A DNA stretch of 32,059 nucleotides from an uncultured Lachnospiraceae bacterium. Lineage in GTDB: Bacteria; Bacillota; Clostridia; Lachnospirales; Lachnospiraceae. Numbering within the stretch: position 1 is the first letter of the stretch; every line of letters starts with the position of its first letter. Below are positions 1 to 7,324 of this stretch, piece after piece. The stretch covers positions 1-32,059 of the forward strand of contig CAJUSJ010000009.1 in assembly GCA_910588865.1 (NCBI GenBank), in the 5' to 3' direction. The notes below the pieces were generated by a model. That model was not told the origin of the DNA and ran no database searches. It saw only the letters and a list, made by a program, of their open reading frames with translations. A program made the translations under genes and the position numbers.

Positions 1-54
1 CCCATCTGCCTTTAAACAATTTATAATTATATTTTTCCATTTAGTTCTCCTCAT
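1..54 (-). CDS. Start of a CDS cut by the left window edge (frame ambiguous)
   Basis: Two overlapping starts are possible on the minus strand. An ATG at 52-54 follows AGAGGAG with 7-8 bases between and begins MRRTKWKNIII. An ATG at 38-40 follows GAGGAG with 6 bases between and begins MEKYNYKLFKGRW in another frame. Both stay open to the edge, and too little is visible to name a product or choose. The position downstream of the immunity genes fits a further small member of the same accessory island, but that is inference. Confidence 0.4.
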   Translation of the reverse strand, partial: MRRTKWKNIIINCLKADG

Positions 55-336
55 TTTTCAATCTCCTCTATTTAATGTGTAAAAACTTTTGCAACTTTCC
101 CCTAAAATGTATATATACCAATATCGTACACTATTTTCCCCATACCCGTTTTCGTATCAAACTGGTACCATAACGTTCATCCTTTCATATCTTGGATTCC
201 TATTCTGGTTAATATACAAATAAAGGTTTTCGCTACATCTTTTTCCGCTACCAACGTCTATAATCACCCTAACAGTAAACAAAGGTTATCTTTTTTCTCT
301 GTATTTCTAAACAAACACAAAAATTCTTACACTATC
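55..336. other. AT-rich intergenic stretch with a decayed immunity-gene leader
   Basis: No coding frame of note lies here. On the minus strand, positions 168-190 match the leader and start of the Imm21-like gene (4441-4463) in 22 of 23 bases, including AAAGGATGAA and the in-frame second ATG. The reading frame after it stops within seven codons. I read this as what is left of a lost immunity cassette. No convincing terminator is seen. Confidence 0.5.
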
Positions 337-780
337 TCACTGATAAAGCTTTAATCCGTATTTTACTAATGCTTGTAAAAAATTATCATTTCCATATTTC
401 TTAAGATTATCTTCACCATGAACAAAAACATAAACTAAATCTTCACACATCCTGTTGTCCACCTTAAATACTCCTAAATCGCCAGTTTCAAAATCAATAA
501 CAGGAAACAAATGATACTTATCAACCCACTCTTTCGTTACATTTTTTTTAACAAAAAATTTTCCATTAGTATCACAAGAGTATACTACAGTATACGCAAA
601 ATACCCGCCACCATATTCTTTCAAAAACAATTTATAACTTTCAGGTAATTTTAAACAATAGTAATTTTCTATTTGATTTATATCATTATCAGATGCAATT
701 CTATCACTATCCAACCCAAACAATATAGGCTTCTCTTTCTCAACTTTTTCTACTAGACTAATAAAATCTTTAAACTCCAT
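337..780 (-). CDS. SUKH-family (SMI1/KNR4-like) immunity protein
   Basis: A 147-residue soluble protein with no signal peptide or membrane segment. The SMI1/KNR4 (SUKH) pattern is visible: an N-terminal helix, then an IENYYCLKLPESYKLFLKEYGGG block (residues about 37-59), where the LP-x-SYK-x-FL-x-x-YGGG motif is diagnostic, then alternating strands and a short C-terminal helix. In bacteria these proteins usually neutralise the nuclease or deaminase toxin domains of contact-dependent or secreted polymorphic toxins by binding them directly. GAAGGAA precedes the ATG. No toxin gene is within reach, so this may be an orphan immunity gene protecting against neighbours' toxins. The base composition is far more AT-rich than the core genes to the right, in keeping with transfer. 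Family assignment is fairly secure; the cognate toxin is unknown. Confidence 0.75.
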   Translation of the reverse strand: MEFKDFISLVEKVEKEKPILFGLDSDRIASDNDINQIENYYCLKLPESYKLFLKEYGGGYFAYTVVYSCDTNGKFFVKKNVTKEWVDKYHLFPVIDFETGDLGVFKVDNRMCEDLVYVFVHGEDNLKKYGNDNFLQALVKYGLKLYQ

Positions 781-851
781 ACCAAGTTCCTTCTTCTAAT
801 ATTTATATCTTCACACTGTCATAGCAGAGGCAGTAATAATCAGCGATATAT

Positions 852-1358
852 TTATAATAATTTCAACTCATTTAATTTTCTTTTCCATTCACAAAACACT
901 ACATTTTCATCTATATTTTCGATACATTTCTCTACATACTGAAATAAAGACTGATAAAATGATAAAAACATTTCCTTTATATCGTTATAAGCTACTTCAC
1001 ATCTCCTTTTTCGATCTTCATCATATTCTGGCCATATATCAACTGTCACCGTATCTTCTTCTATATTAAAAAAATATATATATTCTCGTCCTTGCTCATA
1101 AAATTCAATATCAAATTTTTCCTTTTTTATCAATGCGGATATTATTTCATCAGACACATCTAACAAACAAATTAAATCAAATTTACAATCCATATTATAA
1201 TTTTTACATATATTATCACTGACTATAAATCTGACCCGATCATCATAGAATACAGAACATATGATATCTATCAACGATACTTCATCATAAAATTGTATAT
1301 CTTTATAATCCACTTTAACCATCCTACTATCTCTATAATCCAATTCGAAAGTAACCAT
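852..1358 (-). CDS. Small acidic hypothetical protein, possible immunity protein
   Basis: I do not recognise this family. The 168-residue protein is rich in Asp/Glu and aromatic residues, has no signal peptide or membrane helix, and carries a stretch EDTVTVDIWPEYDEDRKRR (about 125-143) followed by a long C-terminal helix. The frame stays open further upstream, but the start at 1358 is preferred because GGAGAG precedes it by 5 bases, and the extra 41 N-terminal residues are basic and read like non-coding DNA. It lies between a SUKH-type gene and mobile-element debris, with the same AT-rich composition and orientation as the other island genes. An immunity role is inferred from context alone. 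Confidence 0.55.
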   Translation of the reverse strand: MVTFELDYRDSRMVKVDYKDIQFYDEVSLIDIICSVFYDDRVRFIVSDNICKNYNMDCKFDLICLLDVSDEIISALIKKEKFDIEFYEQGREYIYFFNIEEDTVTVDIWPEYDEDRKRRCEVAYNDIKEMFLSFYQSLFQYVEKCIENIDENVVFCEWKRKLNELKLL

Positions 1359-1600
1359 TTTTCTCTCCGTAACACTTGCTTCCTTTAGGTGCTTATTAAA
1401 ATCACATTTCTTCCGGTGGTCTGGGGAATCCCTCTCCAGAAGTCTCTTACGTTTCCGCCTAACGGCGGCTTGACACACCATGTTTGTTATATCATTGGTG
1501 ACCGCTTAAAAGCGGCCCCATCTTTGCCCATTTTCTGGAATATCCGCCCATCAATCCCTTTAGTATTGTTCCTCGATATACTTCTTTATTGCTATTTCAT
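1359..1600. other. Intergenic junction with degraded sequence
   Basis: GC content jumps upward here compared with the genes on either side. The segment includes ACCGCTTAAAAGCGG (1500-1514), a short perfect inverted repeat, and fragments of open frame without a start or family signature. It probably joins two pieces of DNA of different origin. No intact gene or complete insertion sequence is seen. Confidence 0.3.
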
Positions 1601-1800
1601 TTACATTACCAATCCCATCCAGTCAAGCTTCCTTGTTTCTTTCGCTGCTTTCATCCCATCCATATCCTTCATCAAAATATCTAGATAGATCAGGTCAAAT
1701 CTTTTGCCCTGCTGGATCCTTTCTAATAACAAACAGCCGTCAGAGAAACTCTCAATCTCTAACACGATCCCAAAGTCATCCCAAATCCATACAGTACATT
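1601..1800 (-). pseudogene. Fragment of a response-regulator receiver domain
   Basis: Reading the minus strand from about 1800 gives an open frame containing IESFSDGCLLLERIQQGKRF, then DLIYLDILMKDMDGMKAAKE, ending at a TAA at 1601-1603. The pattern (E-x-F-x-DG near the front, the phospho-acceptor Asp in IYLDI, then M-x-x-MDG-x-x-A-A and R) is that of receiver domains of LytTR/AgrA-type regulators. The first receiver strand is degraded, and the C-terminal part of the receiver and the DNA-binding domain are missing, so this is a relic. A short frame continues in another phase past the stop (codons for NEIAIKKYIEEQY), suggesting a frameshift as well as truncation. Confidence 0.6.
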
Positions 1801-2036
1801 CGATAAATACCTTGCGAATTTTGTGAAGGTGTCAATATTACGCTCTATGCGGCTATTACCCGTGGTGATAACATTGATTACAAATATTAAAATGTCATAT
1901 TGTACCATTAAATTTTAGATGGTATCGCTCTAACGCTTTCTTAATCTGTCTCTTTTCCAAAATCTTAGAATTTTCTTCTACCAGATTTATTATACCAATA
2001 TGTACACACAATAGCAATATTGCTGTTTTTATTATT
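1801..2036. other. Intergenic, degraded coding traces only
   Basis: On the minus strand there are two short open stretches without starts, one reading about ILEKRQIKKALERYHLKFNG and another about ILIFVINVITTGNSRIERN. They look protein-like but I cannot assign them to a family. They may be further relics of the mobile or regulatory DNA represented by the receiver fragment next to them. Confidence 0.25.
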
Positions 2037-3092
2037 TTACTTGAGTGTAAAAAGTTTGCTCCCATAACGGTATTGGCCCATGACTGTCTTTCTCCCTGAA
2101 AACAGAAAAAGCGGCGAACTTTTTTTACAAAACTCAGTACACCGCTTTACTGTATCTGTTATTAAGTTACTGCGATTATTGATGATAGCCCTGATTTCTT
2201 CCACACTTTTCTTTGTCGCGACGGCTATCTGCTCAAGTGTAAAATTATTCTCGTACATATTCATTATTACATCTACTAAAGTATTATCCCTAATTCCTTG
2301 TGACAAATTACACATGGCGCTCACGTCCTCTCTTATTCTATCATCTACCGCAATGCTATACTCTTTTTCCATGATCCCTAATTTTTCATCAACAGAAAGC
2401 TCCATTGACAACAGCGTACTCAGCAGGCGGTGTAGCTTATATTTATCATCATGCTCTGGAAGTTCATTGGCTATACCGATCAGGACAATCTTCAGCAGGT
2501 CAATCCCGCCTTTCCATGGATAAGAGCCTAACAGCTTATCATCCGTCAGATGTACATAGTCCATACAATTCTCGTCCATGTTCATACACACCCAAATGGA
2601 GAAAACACGTTTAATGTCGTTATAGTTTGTCTTGACAAAATCCCTTTCCTTCTGTGAGGAAACAAGGCGGCTTACATAAAAGACTGCCCGGTTCAGGATA
2701 TGGTAACTTGTGGGCTCGTCTTTTTGAGCTTCCAAATTCACAATCACCTGTGAGATGCCGTCTTTCATGCGTACATAAAAGTTAATGTCAAACCGGATCA
2801 GCCCTTCGTTGATCTCCGCGTTTTCAGTATTCAGCCCGACAATCCGCTGTCCAGCTTTCTCTTTTTCAACATTGGTCAGCCCCGGCTCTACCGGAACCAC
2901 ACTGATTAAAGGCTCTCCCTCAATGCAGGACACCGCATCTTTCGGATTCATTCTCTTAAATTCATCGACGGTCTTTACCAGTATATGCGCCAGAATAATC
3001 TTATTTCCTAACAGCCGTTTTGCCTTCTCGTCATATTGGGCATCTTCGTCTGCCGCACTCACCGCATTCTTTATCTCTGTATCCACAGCCAT
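2037..3092 (-). CDS. Rpn family PD-(D/E)XK nuclease / putative transposase-like protein
   Basis: A 351-residue protein of the Rpn (recombination-promoting nuclease, PDDEXK_2) group, common in multiple copies in Lachnospiraceae. The nuclease core is in the first half: RFDINFYVRMKDG followed by VIVNLEAQKDEP, giving the D...E-x-Q-K arrangement of PD-(D/E)XK enzymes, then RAVFYVSRLVSSQKERDF. The middle has SIWVCMNMDENC and a helical segment rich in LLS, as is usual. The family's habitual end (LEQIAVATKKSVEEIRAIINN) is here followed by about 36 extra residues that look unlike the family. The start at 3092 matches the usual N-terminus but its GGAGG lies only 2 bases away; ATG at 3131 in the same frame is the alternative. 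Characterised Rpn proteins cut DNA and promote RecA-independent recombination; a role in this island's rearrangement is inference. Confidence 0.75.
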   Translation of the reverse strand: MAVDTEIKNAVSAADEDAQYDEKAKRLLGNKIILAHILVKTVDEFKRMNPKDAVSCIEGEPLISVVPVEPGLTNVEKEKAGQRIVGLNTENAEINEGLIRFDINFYVRMKDGISQVIVNLEAQKDEPTSYHILNRAVFYVSRLVSSQKERDFVKTNYNDIKRVFSIWVCMNMDENCMDYVHLTDDKLLGSYPWKGGIDLLKIVLIGIANELPEHDDKYKLHRLLSTLLSMELSVDEKLGIMEKEYSIAVDDRIREDVSAMCNLSQGIRDNTLVDVIMNMYENNFTLEQIAVATKKSVEEIRAIINNRSNLITDTVKRCTEFCKKSSPLFLFSGRKTVMGQYRYGSKLFTLK

Positions 3093-3251
3093 AACCTCCT
3101 TTTGTATATTGGCAGGAAATGTAAAAGCCATTCCCCAAAGGTATATGACCTCAAAATCATTATACCCTGAAATCCCTGCTAAATCAATCGGAACTTTCCA
3201 TAAAGCCGAGCAGGACACATCGGATTTTCATTGATTATCAAACCATTATAA

Positions 3252-3440
3252 CACAGGAGCAACCCGGAAGACCTCCATAAGATTCTGGACACTCTTGCAA
3301 AGCGCTAATGTCCAGTCTCTGAAACACTCATCCTCAGCTACACATGGACGGTCCAGCAGATTGAGCGTGCGACAGATGTCATGTTCAAACAGTCAGGCGA
3401 CCTGGAACCTCTTCAAGAAGCATCCAGACCGCCACAAAAA
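3252..3440 (+). pseudogene. Interrupted coding trace of unknown family
   Basis: One plus-strand frame reads SNPEDLHKILDTLAKR, meets a TAA at 3306-3308, then continues in the same frame with LSYTWTVQQIERATDVMFK and QSGDLEPLQEASR. Both halves look like real protein (amphipathic helices, ordinary residue balance), there is no ATG with a ribosome site, and it runs into the 3' end of the opposite-strand ORF at 3385-3714. I read it as the end of one gene and part of another, or a single gene broken by a stop. I do not recognise the family. Confidence 0.3.
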
Positions 3441-3714
3441 GAACCGCGAATACACAGTTTTTCCCATGCCTATCTTTATAGAACTTTTTACTCTCAAGTA
3501 CTTTAGAGAAACATTTTAAAAGCATTTCTATTCTTTCTGGGATTTTCCCTTCAAAAATATCATAAATAAGTTCTTTAGTCTCATAAATTACATTATCTAT
3601 ATAATTATTTGTTTTATAGAAGCCTTTATCATCTTCAATCTGTTCTTGCTTATTATTCAATTTCAACCGCGTTTCTACATAATCAAGTAATTTATTCAAT
3701 AAAGCTTTATTCAT
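3385..3714 (-). CDS. Hypothetical protein, C-terminus probably altered by rearrangement
   Basis: I do not recognise this 109-residue protein. The first ~80 residues are charged and helical (MNKALLNKLLDYVETRLKLN, then an IDNVIYETKELIYDIFEGKI segment) and AT-rich like the immunity genes. From about residue 85 the composition changes to a hydrophobic and then basic tail, and this part overlaps the plus-strand coding trace at 3252-3440, so the original C-terminus is probably lost at a junction. GAGGG lies 8 bases before the ATG. A small immunity-type or phage-type protein is possible; nothing decides it. Confidence 0.4.
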   Translation of the reverse strand: MNKALLNKLLDYVETRLKLNNKQEQIEDDKGFYKTNNYIDNVIYETKELIYDIFEGKIPERIEMLLKCFSKVLESKKFYKDRHGKNCVFAVLFVAVWMLLEEVPGRLTV

Positions 3715-3761
3715 AACAATACCCTCATCATTTTACATAACCTGTAATGATCCCTTCACCA

Positions 3762-3944
3762 CTAGTGTACGGAGCTGTCTGTATGGGAAACAGAGCGTAA
3801 CGCAATAGCGGCAAAGGTAGTAATGACCAGGTTCTTCCCTTCCTGACCCGATTCCTTTTCATACACCAGATTTTCTTTCTTGTCATAGAGGTAATGGACG
3901 ATCCCTCCTTGAGAGTTCTCTTCCTGGATCTTCAAAAGATTCAT
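3762..3944 (-). CDS. Short hypothetical ORF
   Basis: A 60-residue frame beginning MNLLKIQEENSQGGIVHYLY. Its first part is polar with a KKENLVYEKESGQEGKN stretch, its last 20 residues are more hydrophobic. There is no clear ribosome site, and it may be a truncated remnant of a longer protein. I cannot assign a family. It is included because the residue balance looks coded and it sits in line with the other minus-strand island genes. Confidence 0.3.
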   Translation of the reverse strand: MNLLKIQEENSQGGIVHYLYDKKENLVYEKESGQEGKNLVITTFAAIALRSVSHTDSSVH

Positions 3945-3991
3945 TAGTGAAAATCACTCATATATTCATGCTTTTTCCCTTTATCTTCTAA

Positions 3992-4444
3992 TCACACCTT
4001 AATAAATTTATATAATATAAAACTGGCGTTATAGAATATATAATTCTCAATTATTTTTACTTTATATATTCCTGGGATCAAATGAACTTTATTATAATTA
4101 TAGTAACCTCCAACTTCTACCTCACAAGCTGGAAACAAATATAATTCATCATCAAAAACTTTGTATTCTACTCCAGTTTCACTATATTCATCATTAGAAA
4201 TTTTTCTAACATTTTCAATAAGTATTTCTTCATCCATATAATTTAACCCAATTACAATACCCCCTTTCCCCTCTTCACTAATTACAATAAGACTTATATC
4301 CAGTAATCGCAAATTTCCAATATAATCATCTATTTGACCAACTTTTTTATATAATGTTCCTTTTTGATCTGCCCAAAAATCCAAATATTTTCTTTCCATT
4401 AATATATGTGGCCCACCATCACCGGAAACCCACTTTATTTCCAT
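3992..4444 (-). CDS. Imm21-like immunity protein
   Basis: A soluble 150-residue protein resembling the Imm21 family of polymorphic-toxin immunity proteins: the N-terminus has W-x-x-x-GGPHI-LM followed by YLDFW, and a DDYIGNLRLLDIS segment follows. That order (Trp, Gly-Gly-Pro, a later aromatic-Trp pair, then a DY-x-x block) is my basis for the family, judged by eye. The gene shows two in-frame starts three codons apart; ATG at 4444 is preferred because AAAGGA sits 8 bases ahead, while ATG at 4453 is only 3 away. No toxin partner is nearby. The leader is duplicated at 168-190. The gene runs in the same direction as, and downstream of, yebC, but a terminator separates them. Confidence 0.55.
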   Translation of the reverse strand: MEIKWVSGDGGPHILMERKYLDFWADQKGTLYKKVGQIDDYIGNLRLLDISLIVISEEGKGGIVIGLNYMDEEILIENVRKISNDEYSETGVEYKVFDDELYLFPACEVEVGGYYNYNKVHLIPGIYKVKIIENYIFYNASFILYKFIKV

Positions 4445-4542
4445 AACATTCATCCTTTCATATATATAATTCCTTTAAAGTATATGCTTGATGCCGCCTC
4501 CTACCTTTTCCTCTGGCAATCTTTTCCTCCTCCTTCTTCACT

Positions 4543-4586
4543 AAAAAAACTCCTCCCCCGCCATCTATGACAGCCAGGAAAGGAGT
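4543..4586 (-). terminator. Rho-independent terminator of yebC
   Basis: On the minus strand ACTCCT (4581-4586) pairs with AGGAGT (4549-4554), with further weaker CC/GG pairing inside, and is followed at once by seven T residues. The loop is long, which lowers confidence. A separate perfect 7-bp hairpin, TGCCAGT/ACTGGCA (4591-4612), lies between it and the yebC stop without a T-run. Confidence 0.55.
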
Positions 4587-4705
4587 CTGTTGCCAGTATA
4601 TCATCACTGGCAGGCTTTTGCTCTCTTTTCACATACATTCTCTTTGCCGAAATCTTTGAATCTCTTGATCTTGTCGCGTATTTCGGGCTTTCTCCACATT
4701 CACCA

Positions 4706-5434
4706 CTATTCATCCCAGTTGTGGTACACCGCCTGGACATCGTCATCTTCGTCCAGCAGGTCCAAAATCCGGTTCATCTTTTTGATAGCGTCCTCGTCGG
4801 TCAACTCTGCCCATGTCTGAGGGATCATGGTGACTTCGGCTTCCATCATGGGGATGCCCTCTTTCTCCAGAGCCTCCCTCACCGCGCTGAAGTCGTCAGG
4901 GGAGGTGTAGACCTCGTAGCTGTCTTCCTCCTCAGCGAAATCCTCGGCTCCGGCATCCAGGGCCAGCATCATCAGCTCGTCGGGGTCCATATCGCACTCT
5001 TCCTTGTCAATGATGATCTGTCCCTTTTTATCAAACATGTAGGACACGCTTCCCTGGTTTCCTACGTTGCCGCCGCCCTTGGTAAAGGCGCTCCTTACAT
5101 TGGCAGCGGTGCGGTTCTTGTTGTCGGTCAGGGTGTCCACAATGATGGCCACGCCGTTGGGGCCGTAGCCTTCATAAGTGAGCACCTCGTAGTTGACGGA
5201 ATTAGCGTCTCCCGCCGCTTTCTTGATGCCTCTGTCAATAGTGTCATTGGGCATGTTGTTGGCTTTTGCCTTTGCGATCACATCACGAAGTTTGCTGTTG
5301 TTGGCAGGATCTGGACCGCCCTCTTTTACAGCTACCGCGATCTCTCGGCCAATGACCGTGAAGATCTTGCCTTTAGCCGCGTCATTTCTCTCTTTTTTGT
5401 GCTTGATATTGGCAAACTTTGAATGTCCTGACAT
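4706..5434 (-). CDS. yebC: YebC/PmpR family transcription/translation factor
   Basis: A full-length 242-residue YebC-family protein. The signature N-terminus MSGHSKFANIKHKKERNDAAKG is followed by the GREIAVAVKEGGPDPANNSKLR block, the ANNMPNDTIDRGIKKA block and YEGYGPNGVAIIV. The acidic C-terminal part has the DPDELMMLALDAGAEDF segment. Members were described as DNA-binding regulators, and recent work ties several YebC proteins to easing ribosome stalling at proline runs; which role applies here cannot be read from sequence. GGAG precedes the ATG, a sigma-A promoter lies upstream, and a terminator follows, so it is probably a single-gene transcript. Composition matches the core genome and marks the edge of the AT-rich island. 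Confidence 0.95.
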   Translation of the reverse strand: MSGHSKFANIKHKKERNDAAKGKIFTVIGREIAVAVKEGGPDPANNSKLRDVIAKAKANNMPNDTIDRGIKKAAGDANSVNYEVLTYEGYGPNGVAIIVDTLTDNKNRTAANVRSAFTKGGGNVGNQGSVSYMFDKKGQIIIDKEECDMDPDELMMLALDAGAEDFAEEEDSYEVYTSPDDFSAVREALEKEGIPMMEAEVTMIPQTWAELTDEDAIKKMNRILDLLDEDDDVQAVYHNWDE

Positions 5435-5498
5435 GAATTATTACACTCCTTTTCTTTTCCGCTTTTCGTCCTTTTGCGCATCCCCGCGTATCTCAACT

Positions 5499-5527
5499 AT
5501 ATTAACACCATTTTGCCCGTCTGACAA
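5499..5527 (-). promoter_or_regulatory. Sigma-A promoter of yebC
   Basis: On the minus strand TTGTCA (5522-5527) and TAATAT (5499-5504) are separated by exactly 17 bases. The predicted transcript start is about 60 bases before the yebC ATG. Confidence 0.7.
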
Positions 5528-5650
5528 GCAGATTTTTCTTCTATCCGGGTTGTTCCCCCGCGGCCCCGCTTCCCTGAACTGGTTCCCTCCGGGCCTGCCT
5601 AAGCGGCAACACCTTTGGTCCGCCAAACCATGGGCGTACGCGATTTTTCC

Positions 5651-5680
5651 TTGCGGAACATGGCGGAAGGATAGTATACT
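5651..5680 (+). promoter_or_regulatory. Probable promoter of the GH4 gene
   Basis: TTGCGG (5651-5656) and TATACT (5675-5680), 18 bases apart, lie about 90 bases before the ATG. A second candidate, TTGACG near 5718 with TCTATA downstream, would leave almost no room before the ribosome site and is less likely. I saw no clear catabolite (cre) site. Confidence 0.5.
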
Positions 5681-5768
5681 AAAAAATATCTTAGAACCGG
5701 TTGAGGTCATCTGGCTGTTGACGCCAGGGCCCCATGCTGGTCTATATCATACAAAAAGGAGGTCAACC

Positions 5769-7091
5769 ATGAAATCATTTTCTATCACCATCGCCGGAGG
5801 CGGCAGCACCTTTACGCCGGGGATCATCATGATGCTTTTGGATCATCAGGAAGAGTTTCCTATCCACCGCTTATGCCTCTATGACAATGACAAGGAGAGG
5901 CAGGAAGTGATCGGCAAAGCCTGTGAGATCCTTCTTAAGGAGCGGGCTCCCCAGATGGAGTTTTCCTATACCGTGAAGCCGGGGGAGGCTTTTAGGGATG
6001 TGGACTTTGTCATGGCCCATATCCGTGTGGGAAAATACGCGATGCGGGAGAAAGACGAGAAAATCCCTCTGAAATATGGGGTTATCGGTCAGGAGACCTG
6101 CGGGCCCGGCGGCATCGCTTACGGCATGCGCTCCATTGGCGGCATCATGGAGATCCTGGATTACATGGAGCGGTACAGCCCCAGGGCCTGGATGCTCAAC
6201 TACTCCAACCCTGCCGCTATTGTGGCGGAGGCCACCAGAAAGCTGCGGCCTGACTCCAGGATCATCAATATCTGCGACATGCCTCTTGGAATCATGGAGC
6301 ATATGTCAAAGATCTTAGGAATACCGGCGGAAGAATTTGACATCAGCTATTATGGCCTGAACCATTTCGGGTGGTGGACCGGGATCAAGGACAAAGAAGG
6401 CAACGACTTAATGCCGGCCCTGAAAGAGTATGTGAAGGACAATGGCTACGACATCAGCTTAGGCGACCAGGACAAGACGGACCAAAGCTGGCATGACACC
6501 TACCGGAAGGTAAAGGACGTGTATGCCGTGGACCCGGACACCCTGCCAAACACTTACTTAAAATATTATCTCTATCCAGACTATGTGGTGGCCCACACAG
6601 ATCCCAATTACACAAGGGCAAACCAGGTCATGGATGGCAGGGAGAAGACCGTGTTCTCCGCCGCCAGGGATATCATCGAGAAGGGAACCGCGGAAAATTG
6701 CGGCTTTGAGGTGGACGGCCATGCCTCCTACATCGTCAGACTGGCCAGAGCCCTGGCATTTAACACCAAGGAAAAAATGCTGCTGATCGTGCCGAACGGC
6801 GGCGCGATCGAGAACTTTGACCCGGAAGCCATGGTGGAGATCCCCTGTATTGTGGGAAAAAATGGGTATGAGAAAATCAATCAGGGAAGGATCCCTCATT
6901 TCCAGAAAGGGCTGATGGAACAGCAGGTCAGCGTGGAAAAGCTGGTTGTGGAGGCATGGGCGGAGGGCAGCTACCAGAAGCTGTGGCAGGCCCTGACCCT
7001 GTCCAAGACCGTTCCAAGCGCTTCTGTGGCAAAGCAGCTCCTGGATGATCTGATTGAGGCAAATAAGGAATACTGGCCCAGGCTGACATAA
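5769..7091 (+). CDS. glvA: 6-phospho-alpha-glucosidase, glycoside hydrolase family 4
   Basis: A 440-residue cytoplasmic enzyme of family GH4, which hydrolyses phosphorylated disaccharides by an NAD(+)- and divalent-metal-dependent redox-elimination route. The NAD site is the N-terminal ITIAGGGSTFTPG. YDNDKERQ, AHIRVGKYAMREKDE, the CGPGG motif, ICDMP (Cys169-Asp170, metal ligand and acid) and NHFGW (His199, metal ligand) follow in order, and the sequence closely fits GlvA/MalH (maltose-6'-phosphate glucosidase) rather than the beta-specific or galacturonidase branches. The open frame extends upstream to 5193, but the start at 5769 has AAGGAGG seven bases ahead and the exact family N-terminus. 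No PTS transporter or regulator is adjacent, so the phosphorylated substrate must come from a system elsewhere. A terminator and two hairpin repeats follow. Confidence 0.92.
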   Translation: MKSFSITIAGGGSTFTPGIIMMLLDHQEEFPIHRLCLYDNDKERQEVIGKACEILLKERAPQMEFSYTVKPGEAFRDVDFVMAHIRVGKYAMREKDEKIPLKYGVIGQETCGPGGIAYGMRSIGGIMEILDYMERYSPRAWMLNYSNPAAIVAEATRKLRPDSRIINICDMPLGIMEHMSKILGIPAEEFDISYYGLNHFGWWTGIKDKEGNDLMPALKEYVKDNGYDISLGDQDKTDQSWHDTYRKVKDVYAVDPDTLPNTYLKYYLYPDYVVAHTDPNYTRANQVMDGREKTVFSAARDIIEKGTAENCGFEVDGHASYIVRLARALAFNTKEKMLLIVPNGGAIENFDPEAMVEIPCIVGKNGYEKINQGRIPHFQKGLMEQQVSVEKLVVEAWAEGSYQKLWQALTLSKTVPSASVAKQLLDDLIEANKEYWPRLT

Positions 7092-7108
7092 GCCGCCTTA
7101 TGCCATGG

Positions 7109-7192
7109 ATTGACCAGGGGAGACCCTTCCCCTGCTCGCCGTGCCGGGGCGGGGCCGCTTCAGCGGCCTTATTCCTCTCCGCCCCGTGTACA
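7109..7192. repeat. GC-rich hairpin repeat, copy 1
   Basis: First of two head-to-tail copies of an ~84-bp unit. The unit contains one hairpin from CAGGGGA/TCCCCTG and a second from GGCCGCT/AGCGGCC-type arms flanked by GGGGCGG/CCGCCCC, and ends in GTGTAC. Copy 1 differs from copy 2 at a few positions, some in the arms. CCATGG precedes it, as in copy 3. Confidence 0.8.
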
Positions 7193-7276
7193 ATCGACCA
7201 GGGGAGCCTCTTCCCCCTACTCGCCGTGCCGGGGCGGGGCCGCTTTAGCGGCCTTATTCCTTTCCGCCCCGTGTAC
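7193..7276. repeat. GC-rich hairpin repeat, copy 2
   Basis: Direct tandem copy of the unit at 7109-7192 with the same two-hairpin layout. It ends in GTGTACAC immediately before the bidirectional terminator. Confidence 0.8.
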
Positions 7277-7277
7277 A

Positions 7278-7317
7278 CAAAAAAGACACCGGAAGCTCAT
7301 CACCTCCGATGTCTTTT
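7278..7317. terminator. Bidirectional rho-independent terminator between convergent genes
   Basis: A-rich AAAAGACA-C-CGGA pairs with TCCG-A-TGTCTTTT across an 11-base loop, giving a stem of 12 pairs with one mismatch. It has a T-run on the plus side and, read from the other strand, a T-run as well. It serves both the GH4 gene (plus) and the flavoprotein gene (minus). Confidence 0.8.
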
Positions 7318-7324
7318 CCACCAT

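Noticed and set aside
4501..4746. Minus-strand ORF after yebC
   Set aside because: It runs through the yebC terminator and the end of yebC, with no start site; basic and Ser/Gly-rich noise.
4721..5422. Plus-strand ORF opposite yebC
   Set aside because: It mirrors a conserved gene, has no ribosome site and no family features.
5193..5768. N-terminal extension of the GH4 gene
   Set aside because: It overlaps yebC on the other strand, and the internal ATG at 5769 has a strong ribosome site and the exact family start.
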